A stretch of 12,568 nucleotides of DNA from Pullilachnospira_A gallistercoris (GTDB taxonomy: Bacteria; Bacillota; Clostridia; Lachnospirales; Lachnospiraceae), in assembly GCA_018712125.1 (NCBI GenBank), contig DVHM01000093.1:1-12568 (forward strand), written 5' to 3'. Below the pieces are notes generated by a model. It searched no databases, was not told the origin of the DNA, and worked only from the letters and a program-made list of their open reading frames with translations. The position numbers and the translations under genes are program-made. Shown here in pieces: positions 6,429-12,568 of this stretch (position 1 is its first letter; each line of letters opens with the position of its first letter).

Positions 6429-6878
6429 ATGAAAGGGACGACAGAATGGTTTACAGGGCTGCAGAACCTGTTCCGCCTGTACGATAAGTTGTTGAAGAAA
6501 GTCTGTATGAAGTATGACCTCAGCCTCATCGAGGCGGATGTCATCAGTTTTCTGCGGAATAATCCCCAAAAGGATACGGCGGCGGACATCGTGGAGCTTC
6601 GGATGCTCTCCAAGGGGGCAGTATCAAAGGCGGTGGAAGTGCTGGTACAGAGGTCTCTGCTGGAGCGGATTCCTGACGGAAAGGACAGGCGGAAAATTCA
6701 TCTTCGTCTGAAACCGGAAGCCAATCCGATCACGGAAAATATCGATGAGGTGCGGGAAGAATTTCTGGACACGATACTGGAAGGATTCTCGAAAGAGGAA
6801 GTGGAGATGCAGGTAAGTCTCAATCAAAGATTATTTGAAAACACGATGAGAGCGATGGAAGGGAGAGAAAAGTCATGA
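6429..6878 (+). CDS. MarR-family transcriptional regulator (MepR-like position)
   Basis: This is a dimeric winged-helix repressor, predicted to bind DNA until a drug or signal ligand releases it. From ATG 6429 the product is 149 aa, normal for the family. After dimerisation helices (about 1-40) come the helix-turn-helix, with recognition helix MLSKGAVSKAVEVLVQRSLLERI, and the wing PDGKDRRKIHLRLK with the family's D-x-x-DRR-type signature. A C-terminal dimerisation helix follows. An in-frame ATG at 6387 lacks a ribosome binding site, whereas GGAG (6417-6420) lies 8 nt before ATG 6429, so the shorter form is preferred. The stop overlaps the MATE start (ATGA, 6875-6878). The arrangement parallels mepR-mepA of Staphylococcus, so the likely target is its own operon through the repeats at 6343-6377. 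Confidence 0.9.
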   Translation: MKGTTEWFTGLQNLFRLYDKLLKKVCMKYDLSLIEADVISFLRNNPQKDTAADIVELRMLSKGAVSKAVEVLVQRSLLERIPDGKDRRKIHLRLKPEANPITENIDEVREEFLDTILEGFSKEEVEMQVSLNQRLFENTMRAMEGREKS

Positions 6879-8257
6879 GTGAGGTTGAGGAAAAAACGGC
6901 GAACCAGGATAAGGAATTTCTGCGGACAGAGCCGTTGGGGAAACTGCTGCTTCGGCTGGCTCTGCCCACAGTGGCAGCGCAGCTGATCAATATGCTCTAC
7001 AATATTGTGGACCGAATTTACATCGGGCACATTCCGGGGATCGGCGCCACAGCGCTGACGGGAGTGGGGGTCTGTATGCCCCTGATCATGATTGTCTCCG
7101 CCTTCGCGGCGCTGGTGGGCTACGGCGGTTCCCCCAGGGCTTCAATTTTCATGGGCAGGAAGGACGGGGATACCGCGGAGAAGATCCTGGGAAACTGTTT
7201 CGTGCTTCAGATCATCATCTCTGTTGTGCTTACCGCTGTGCTGCTGATCTGGAACCGGGACTTCCTGATGGCTTTCGGCGCCAGTGAGAATACCATCGAG
7301 TACGCTGTCAGCTACATGAATATTTATGCGCTGGGCACCATCTTTGTGGAACTTACGCTGGGAATGAACGCCTTTATCACAGCCCAGGGATTTGCCAAGA
7401 CGGGAATGCTTTCGGTTCTGATCGGCGCCGTGGCCAATATCATTCTGGACCCGATCTTTATCTTCGGATTTGACATGGATGTGCGGGGCGCGGCTCTTGC
7501 CACAATTATTTCCCAGGCGCTGTCCTGCATCTGGGTGGTTTACTTCCTCTGCGGGAAGAAGACCTTCCTGAAGATCAGAAGGAAAAATCTCAGTCTTACG
7601 CCGAAGATCATCTTTCCCTGCCTGGCGCTGGGCGTCGCCACTTTTATCATGCAGGCCAGCGAGAGCGTGATTTCCGTGTGTTTCAACAGTTCCCTTCAGA
7701 ATTATGGAGGAGATATCGCGGTGGGAGCTATGACGATTCTGACCAGCGTCATGCAGTTTGCCATGCTTCCGCTGCAGGGGCTGGGCCAGGGAGCGCAGCC
7801 CATCATCAGCTACTGTTACGGCGCCAGGGATACCGGAAGGGTAAAAGCCGCTTTCGGGCTGCTTTTGAAGGTCAGTCTGGGTTATGCGGTGCTGCTGTGG
7901 ATTCTGGTCATGCTGTTCCCGGGAGTCTTCGCGGCCCTGTTTACATCTGACGTCGAGCTGATGGAGTACACGAAGACAGCGCTTCGGATCTACATGGGAG
8001 GTATGTTCCTGTTTGGTATTCAGATGGCCTGCCAGATGACCTTCAACGCGCTGGGAAGGGCTGCCGAGTCGATTGTGGTTGCTGTCATGCGAAAATTTGT
8101 CCTGCTGATCCCGTTGATCTATCTCATGCCTCACATCTTTTCCGCGGACAAAACCATGGCGGTCTATATGGCGGAGCCCATCGCGGATACCCTGGCAGTG
8201 ACCTTTACGGCGATTCTGTTCGCGGTTCAGTTTAAGAAGACGCTGAGGAGGGCTTAG
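6875..8257 (+). CDS. MATE-family multidrug efflux transporter, MepA-like
   Basis: This is a 460-aa inner-membrane antiporter that exports cationic drugs or metabolites using a Na+ or H+ gradient. It has the two MatE-domain halves typical of the family. The N-terminal half opens with EPLGKLLLRLALPTVAAQLINMLYNIVDRIYIG (about 20-52), close to the MepA/NorM subgroup. Later landmarks are NIILDPIFIFGFDMDVRGAALAT and GLGQGAQPIISYCYGA. Length fits the roughly 450-aa family norm with about 12 hydrophobic segments. The ATG overlaps the marR stop (ATGA), and GGGAG (6861-6865) supplies a moderately spaced ribosome site, so the two are translationally coupled. Expression should follow MarR derepression. 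The response-regulator start codon follows only 2 nt after its stop, which is unusual and ties efflux to the two-component system. The substrate cannot be predicted from sequence. Confidence 0.93.
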   Translation: MSEVEEKTANQDKEFLRTEPLGKLLLRLALPTVAAQLINMLYNIVDRIYIGHIPGIGATALTGVGVCMPLIMIVSAFAALVGYGGSPRASIFMGRKDGDTAEKILGNCFVLQIIISVVLTAVLLIWNRDFLMAFGASENTIEYAVSYMNIYALGTIFVELTLGMNAFITAQGFAKTGMLSVLIGAVANIILDPIFIFGFDMDVRGAALATIISQALSCIWVVYFLCGKKTFLKIRRKNLSLTPKIIFPCLALGVATFIMQASESVISVCFNSSLQNYGGDIAVGAMTILTSVMQFAMLPLQGLGQGAQPIISYCYGARDTGRVKAAFGLLLKVSLGYAVLLWILVMLFPGVFAALFTSDVELMEYTKTALRIYMGGMFLFGIQMACQMTFNALGRAAESIVVAVMRKFVLLIPLIYLMPHIFSADKTMAVYMAEPIADTLAVTFTAILFAVQFKKTLRRA

Positions 8258-8259
8258 AT

Positions 8260-8922
8260 TTGTATACACTTCTTGTGGTTGAGGATGATGTGGAACTGAA
8301 TCAGACTATTTCCGAGGTGCTGTCCGGCGAGGGATACCGGGTGCTTCGCGCGCACTCCTGCCGGGAGGCGCAGCGTTTGGCGGACAGTCACACGCTTGAT
8401 CTGGCGGTGCTGGATGTGAATCTGCCGGATGGAGATGGATTCAGCTTATGTAAATGGCTGAAGGGCCGGCAGCACGTTTCCGTGCTGTTTCTGTCCGCCA
8501 GGGATCTGGAGGAGGATGTCCTGGAAGGGTACGAACTGGGAGCGGATGACTATGTGACCAAACCCTTTTCCATAAAAATTCTGCTGAAGAAAATTTCCGT
8601 TATCCTGGCCAGAGAACCGGAGAAAAAGCAGATTTATGACGACGGATTCCTGAAGATTGATTTCGACGCAGGGACGGTCTGTGTCGGGGAAAAGGTCTGC
8701 CCCGTGACGCCGACGGAGTATAAGATCCTCAAAAAGCTGGTGGAACATAAGGGAAAACTTCTGACCTATTCTGTGCTTCTGGACAGTCTGTGGGATGAGG
8801 GGGTTCAGCTTATGGATAAGCATGCCCTGGCGGTAAACATTAACCGTCTGCGGAAGAAGCTGGAGGCAGAGGGGCACACCTATATTTCAAATGTTTACGG
8901 GATGGGATATATATGGAAATGA
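8260..8922 (+). CDS. OmpR-family response regulator (TTG start)
   Basis: This is a two-component DNA-binding regulator of 220 aa. The receiver domain (1-115) has the acidic pair D9-D10, phospho-acceptor D52 in VLDVNLPDGDG, switch residue S79 in LFLSARD and K101 in VTKPF. The winged-helix output domain (about 127-220) shows VTPTEYKILKKLVEHKG and ends in NVYGMGYIWK, both typical of OmpR/PhoB. Translation starts at TTG 8260: GAGGAGG (8246-8252) lies 7 nt upstream, inside the end of the MATE gene, and no ATG is available nearby in frame. The start is 2 nt after the MATE stop and its end overlaps the kinase gene by 10 nt, so it is probably transcribed from the marR promoter. Probable targets are the TTTGTGA repeats before the ABC genes. 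Confidence 0.93.
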   Translation: MYTLLVVEDDVELNQTISEVLSGEGYRVLRAHSCREAQRLADSHTLDLAVLDVNLPDGDGFSLCKWLKGRQHVSVLFLSARDLEEDVLEGYELGADDYVTKPFSIKILLKKISVILAREPEKKQIYDDGFLKIDFDAGTVCVGEKVCPVTPTEYKILKKLVEHKGKLLTYSVLLDSLWDEGVQLMDKHALAVNINRLRKKLEAEGHTYISNVYGMGYIWK

Positions 8923-9911
8923 TGATTGCTCTGGTGGCAGCAGTATTGCCCGCCGGCTTTTCGGTGTTTCTGGTATGGAGGAATTACCGGCTGAAACGGG
9001 ATATCTATGATTTCACGGAAAAGCTGGACGCGGCGCTGCTGGCCATGCTGAGGGAGGAGGAGCTGGCAGCGGAGCCCGGCAAAACGGACGATCTGTGGGG
9101 AAAAGTCTATGAATGGCTGGCACGTCTCTCCCGGATGTATATGCACAAAAATGGGGAAATTGCGGAGGAGAAGGAGAAGTTAAAGGAGCTGATTTCCGAT
9201 ATTTCCCATCAGACCAGAACGCCTCTCGCGAATATCAAGCTGTATCTGGAACTTCTGGAGGATGAAGAGGCGGAGGATCAGCAGGATACCGGAAGGAGAA
9301 AAGAGATTCTGGAGAAGATGGACGGGCAGGTGGATAAGCTGGATTTTCTGCTTCAGAGTATGGTAAAAATGTCCCGGCTGGAGACAGGAGCTATCCAGAT
9401 CCGAAAGCAGCCGGCAGCAATTTTTGAGACCCTGGCCGAAGCCGTGGGAGCTGTGGTTCCCCGGGCGGAGGCCAAGAAGATTCAAATCCGTGTGGAGTGT
9501 GCTGAGAATCTTGCGGTAAGCCATGACAGAAAGTGGACCGGAGAAGCCCTCTTTAACATACTGGACAACGGTGTAAAATATACCGGGGAAGGCGGAAAGA
9601 TCGATATCTCTGTCTGCCGTCAGGAAATCTTTACGAAGATCAGCATTACTGACAATGGAAAGGGGATTGCCCCGGAACGTCAGGGGAGAATTTTTCAGCG
9701 ATTTTACCGGGAACCGGAGATCCACGACAGCGAGGGGATCGGTATCGGTCTGTACCTGGCGAGAGAAATCATTACATTGCAGAACGGCTATATTGAGGTA
9801 AAGTCCGAGGCAGGCCGCGGAAGTACCTTCTGTGTATATCTTCCCAATACGCTTCCCGATGCCGGAACATGTAGAAGCAAGGGGGACGGAGACGCGCACG
9901 CCGTTTTCTGA
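8913..9911 (+). CDS. Sensor histidine kinase with a single N-terminal membrane segment
   Basis: This is the 332-aa kinase partner of the preceding regulator. One hydrophobic segment (about 3-22) is followed directly by basic residues and a cytoplasmic linker that looks coiled-coil-like (about 80-95). No extracytoplasmic sensor loop is present. The kinase core is complete: phospho-acceptor H99 in SDISHQTRTPL, the N box EALFNILDNGVKYT (211-224), the G1 box DNGKGIAP (247-254), the F box IFQRFYRE and the G2 box GIGIGLYLA. In BceS-like kinases a minimal input domain goes with sensing through a cognate ABC transporter, and an ABC pair lies downstream. ATG 8913 overlaps the response-regulator stop (8920-8922); in-frame ATGs at 8919 and 8922 are alternatives, since only a poor GGGATGGGA-like site precedes. 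Roughly 20 residues after the ATPase domain are unusual and non-conserved. Confidence 0.92.
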   Translation: MEMMIALVAAVLPAGFSVFLVWRNYRLKRDIYDFTEKLDAALLAMLREEELAAEPGKTDDLWGKVYEWLARLSRMYMHKNGEIAEEKEKLKELISDISHQTRTPLANIKLYLELLEDEEAEDQQDTGRRKEILEKMDGQVDKLDFLLQSMVKMSRLETGAIQIRKQPAAIFETLAEAVGAVVPRAEAKKIQIRVECAENLAVSHDRKWTGEALFNILDNGVKYTGEGGKIDISVCRQEIFTKISITDNGKGIAPERQGRIFQRFYREPEIHDSEGIGIGLYLAREIITLQNGYIEVKSEAGRGSTFCVYLPNTLPDAGTCRSKGDGDAHAVF

Positions 9912-9914
9912 GAC

Positions 9915-9948
9915 AGAAAAAATCACAATTTTGTGATTTTTTCTTTTT
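9915..9948. terminator. 14-bp A/T-rich dyad after the kinase gene: terminator or operator
   Basis: AGAAAAAATCACAA (9915-9928) and TTGTGATTTTTTCT (9931-9944) are perfect inverted copies with a 2-nt centre, followed by TTTT (9945-9948). The A-run/stem/T-run form suits a bidirectional terminator beginning 4 nt after the kinase stop, but the stem has few G-C pairs. The same TTGTGATTTTT word recurs downstream, so it could equally be a protein binding site. Confidence 0.55.
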
Positions 9949-9985
9949 GTGAACGGTTTGTGATTTTTGTGGGGTATTCTTTGTG
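9946..9985 (+). promoter_or_regulatory. Tandem TTTGTGA repeats and putative promoter of the ABC genes
   Basis: TTTGTGA occurs at 9946-9952 and 9957-9963, exactly 11 bp apart, the one-helical-turn spacing used by OmpR/PhoB-type regulators. Further TTTGTG copies lie at 9966-9971 and 9980-9985. TATTCT (9975-9980) is a possible -10 (4 of 6 consensus), and no good -35 exists at the right distance, as expected for an activator-dependent promoter where the repeats replace the -35. Control by the response regulator encoded at 8260-8922 is inferred. Confidence 0.45.
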
Positions 9986-10002
9986 CATAAGGAGGTGCGG
10001 AT

Positions 10003-10740
10003 ATGAGAGACGCCATTGTAAAGACACAGAATTTGAAGAAATATTACCAGGTCGGAAATCAGGTGGTCAAGGCTCTGGACGGTGTGGACTTTGCGGTTCG
10101 CGAGCGGGAGTTTGTGGCCATTATCGGAAAATCCGGCAGCGGAAAGAGCACTCTTTTGCACATGATCGGCGGACTGGATACGCCTACGGAGGGAAGTGTT
10201 GTGGTGGATGGCATACGCCTGGAGGAACTGAATGCGGATCAGTTGGCGCTGTATCGCAGGCGGAAGGTCGGTTTTATCTTCCAGCAGTACAATCTGATAC
10301 CGGATTTGAACGTCTATGACAATATCGTGTTTCCGCTGGAATTGGACGGGGCGAAGGTTGACACGGAATTTATAGATGAGTTGCTGAAAAATCTGAATAT
10401 CGCCGACAAGGCGGAGATGCTCCCCTCCATGCTCTCCGGCGGAGAACAGCAGCGGGTGGCGATTGTCAGAGCCCTGGCGGCCAGGCCCGCTATTATCCTG
10501 GCGGATGAGCCCACGGGAAATCTGGATACTGCCGGAAGCCATGATGTGATAGGACTTCTGCAGGTTCTGGCACGACAGTATCAGCAGACGGTTATCGTCA
10601 TTACCCATGATCCGGACATCGCCCAGATGGCGGAGCGGATTGTGCGGATTGAGGATGGACGGATTCTCTCCTCGTCCCCGGCGGATGAGATGGTCGAAAA
10701 GAAAGTTTATGGACGGTCTTCGGATGGGGAAGGGAGGTAA
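10003..10740 (+). CDS. ABC transporter ATP-binding protein, LolD/MacB/BceA type
   Basis: This 245-aa ATPase powers the FtsX-type permease encoded next. It has Walker A GKSGSGKST (42-50), the Q-loop Q94 in FIFQQYNLIPDLNVYDNI, signature LSGGEQQR (144-151), Walker B IILADEP with D168-E169, and the switch H202 in ITHDPDIA. The combination FIFQQYNLIP, LSGGEQQRVAIVRAL and DEPTGNLDT is characteristic of the MacB/LolD/BceA group, which extrudes peptides, antibiotics or lipids from the membrane rather than importing sugars. A near-perfect Shine-Dalgarno, AAGGAGGTG (9989-9997), lies 5 nt before ATG 10003, predicting high translation. The start codon of the permease follows 5 nt after its stop. Placement after a response regulator and kinase suggests inducible defence against an envelope-active agent. 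Confidence 0.95.
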   Translation: MRDAIVKTQNLKKYYQVGNQVVKALDGVDFAVREREFVAIIGKSGSGKSTLLHMIGGLDTPTEGSVVVDGIRLEELNADQLALYRRRKVGFIFQQYNLIPDLNVYDNIVFPLELDGAKVDTEFIDELLKNLNIADKAEMLPSMLSGGEQQRVAIVRALAARPAIILADEPTGNLDTAGSHDVIGLLQVLARQYQQTVIVITHDPDIAQMAERIVRIEDGRILSSSPADEMVEKKVYGRSSDGEGR

Positions 10741-10745
10741 GGCAT

Positions 10746-12568
10746 ATGCTGGCAAATAACAACAAGGCGATGTTAAAAAGGCTTGCCCGAAATACCGTTA
10801 AGACCAACAGGAGGCAGTTTGCGATACTGTTTTTTACGGTTGCCCTGGCTGCCTGTATGCTCTTTTGCGTTTTTACCATCGGTATTACCTATCTGCATCT
10901 GAGCCGGCTTCAGGATACCCGGCTGTTTGGGGCGGAGTATGACGCTGTGGTCGCCAACGGCTTTACGGAGGAACAGAAAGCGATCCTGATGGACCGATCG
11001 GATGTCCGGTCGGTGGGGGTTCTTTCCTATGCCGGGTACGCGAAGAGCACCGATGCAGACGATACGATAGATGTGGGACTGCTCTGGTGTGATTCCGTTT
11101 ACTGGGAGACCATGAGCGCTCCGGCCAGAACGGGAGTAAAGGGCACGTATCCCGAGAAAGAAAATGAGCTGATGGTCACACGGGAGGCTTTGAGAGCCTG
11201 CGGCAAGGAAACGCTGGAGCCGGGAGATTGTTTTGTTATGAATTACGAGGACAACACCGGCGTCCACAGGGAAAATTTTGTGATCAGCGGTATATGGGAA
11301 GGCTATGGAAATCAGGCAATCTTTTATGTCTCGGAGGCGTTTTTTCAGAAAAGCGGTTATGCGCTGGATCAGAGCGGTATCCTCTATATAAAGTATGACA
11401 GCGATTTTGTTACAAACCGCACGATAGAGGAGACAGAAGAAAACCTGTCGCTCTCAAATTCCCAGGTTTTCCAGGCATCGGACTATATTACCCAGTCCCT
11501 TACGGTGCTCATGGGAATCTGGGGCCTGGGATTTATTCTCTGCCTGAGCGCGTACCTGTTGATATACAACATTCTGTATCTGTCTGCCTCGGGAAAAATC
11601 CGTTATTACGGACTGCTTCAGGCCCTGGGCATGACAAAGCGTCAGCTGACAGACTTTATCCGCAGACAGGCGCTGGCAGTGGGAATGGCAGGCATTGTCA
11701 CAGGGGGCGTCTTGGGCATTTTCCTTTCACTGGTGCTTGTACCCTATGTGATGAGGATTCTGGGTATCGCTTCCGCAAACCTGGAAATTCATTTTTATCC
11801 GGGGATACTGTTGTTGAGTATTGGGATTACCGGAGTATCCATGCTGTGGGGGATCCGAACTCCGGTGCGCATGGCAGCTAAAGTCACGCCGGTGGAGGCG
11901 ACCAGGTATCGCTCCGGGGTGTCTGCGCCTGTGGGCATAAAAAAGAGAAAACACGGACATTTCTTCTGGAGAATGGCCATGGATCAGCTGAGAAGGGATA
12001 AGAAAAAAGCGATTGTGGTTTTTCTTTCTCTGGCCACCAGCCTGTCGGTTTTTTACTGTCTTACCACGATTATCAGCAGTTATGGAGATCGGACGGTTAT
12101 GCCGAATTACTGGGACGCGGATCTGATCGTTAAAAATGATACGCAGACGGCAGAGGATATGGATTCCCTGCAGCCTGCGTTGGACGAAGAGATGTTCACA
12201 AAGCTGGAAAATCTGGAGGGGATCGAGAGGATTCATACAGTTGCCGGTGTTCCCATCACTCTGCCCTATGAGCAGAAGGGGTTCTCCGGTATGTGGCTGG
12301 AGGGATATCTGTCCAATAAGCCTTATCTATCCTATGAGGAAGCGGAGGCGGACTATCGAAATCATCCGGAACACTATTACGGTATGCTCAAGGGGATCGA
12401 TGACGCAGAGTTTGATTATCTGAATGGGACACTGGGGACACCGGTGGACAGACAGGATTTTCTGGAGGGGAGAATCTGCATTCTCGTCTATGGAGGGTTT
12501 GAGATCCCGGCGGAGTACACGCAGGGAACGGTTGTCAATTTTGACTATCAGAACCAAAATCACGGGAT
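10746..12568 (+). CDS. FtsX-like ABC transporter permease, 3'-truncated by the window
   Basis: The frame is open from ATG 10746 to the last base, giving 607 complete codons with no stop. It is the membrane subunit for the ATPase just upstream (GGAGGT at 10733-10738, overlapping the ATPase stop). Layout: TM1 about 25-50; a roughly 200-residue extracytoplasmic domain (51-250); TM2 about 252-277; a cytoplasmic loop with KIRYYGLLQALGMTKRQL (284-301), typical of FtsX domains; TM3 about 308-337; TM4 about 351-371; then TPVEATRY (381-388); TM5 about 421-444, opening a second extracytoplasmic domain that runs off the window. This is the start of a duplicated FtsX plan as in 780-850-aa Gram-positive permeases. 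BceB has its large extracellular domain elsewhere, so this is a relative rather than a true BceB. The substrate is unknown; peptide antibiotics are a context guess. Confidence 0.92.
   Translation, partial: MLANNNKAMLKRLARNTVKTNRRQFAILFFTVALAACMLFCVFTIGITYLHLSRLQDTRLFGAEYDAVVANGFTEEQKAILMDRSDVRSVGVLSYAGYAKSTDADDTIDVGLLWCDSVYWETMSAPARTGVKGTYPEKENELMVTREALRACGKETLEPGDCFVMNYEDNTGVHRENFVISGIWEGYGNQAIFYVSEAFFQKSGYALDQSGILYIKYDSDFVTNRTIEETEENLSLSNSQVFQASDYITQSLTVLMGIWGLGFILCLSAYLLIYNILYLSASGKIRYYGLLQALGMTKRQLTDFIRRQALAVGMAGIVTGGVLGIFLSLVLVPYVMRILGIASANLEIHFYPGILLLSIGITGVSMLWGIRTPVRMAAKVTPVEATRYRSGVSAPVGIKKRKHGHFFWRMAMDQLRRDKKKAIVVFLSLATSLSVFYCLTTIISSYGDRTVMPNYWDADLIVKNDTQTAEDMDSLQPALDEEMFTKLENLEGIERIHTVAGVPITLPYEQKGFSGMWLEGYLSNKPYLSYEEAEADYRNHPEHYYGMLKGIDDAEFDYLNGTLGTPVDRQDFLEGRICILVYGGFEIPAEYTQGTVVNFDYQNQNHG

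Noticed and set aside
1..12568. tRNA, rRNA, CRISPR, insertion sequence, phage or toxin-antitoxin elements
   Set aside because: Read on both strands, no spaced direct-repeat array, transposase-like frame, terminal inverted repeats or cloverleaf sequence could be found.

Overview
The window looks like a mid-GC Clostridia chromosome, most likely a gut Lachnospiraceae-type organism. This is inferred from strong Gram-positive ribosome binding sites (AAGGAG), an LplC/YtcP-type sugar permease next to a YesL/DUF624 gene, a cytoplasmic GH3 beta-glucosidase with a long C-terminal tail, and a MarR-MATE pair. No database search could be run. Two functional regions are visible, both on the + strand, and both run off the ends of the window.

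Region 1 (1-6219) is a carbohydrate-use locus. It opens with the 3' end of a sugar ABC permease (1-606). After a putative terminator and a striking inverted repeat around a -10 box (775-830) come a membrane-anchored protein of unknown function (845-1588) and a YesL/DUF624 membrane protein (1599-2270). An intrinsic terminator (2297-2343) ends that pair. A 758-residue GH3 glycoside hydrolase (2477-4753) and a type-B carboxylesterase (4842-6158) follow, closed by a terminator at 6169-6219. Neither enzyme has an export signal. The simplest reading is that an oligosaccharide is imported by the ABC system and then trimmed and de-esterified in the cytoplasm.

The junction (6190-6428) holds the last residues of a dead AraC-type regulator on the - strand. 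It is abutted by a textbook sigma-A promoter (TTGACA-N16-TATAAT) and a tandem operator-like repeat for the next gene.

Region 2 (6306-12568) is a drug or envelope-stress defence locus: marR repressor, MepA-like MATE efflux pump, OmpR-family response regulator, a minimal histidine kinase with one membrane segment, then an ABC ATPase and a large FtsX-type permease that is cut by the window end. The first four genes overlap or nearly touch, so they probably form one transcript. The ABC pair is separated by a 91-base spacer carrying a 14-bp dyad and repeated TTTGTGA elements, two of them 11 bp apart, which look like the response-regulator target. Read together, the two-component system probably controls the ABC transporter, as in BceRS-BceAB-like peptide-antibiotic modules, and is wired to a MarR-controlled efflux gene.

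No tRNA, rRNA, CRISPR array, insertion sequence or phage gene was found, and no gene-free stretch exceeds 300 bases. I see no clearly new system. The best leads are the 775-830 dyad, the uncharacterised protein at 845-1588, the AraC relic at the region junction and the 9916-9985 repeat cluster.
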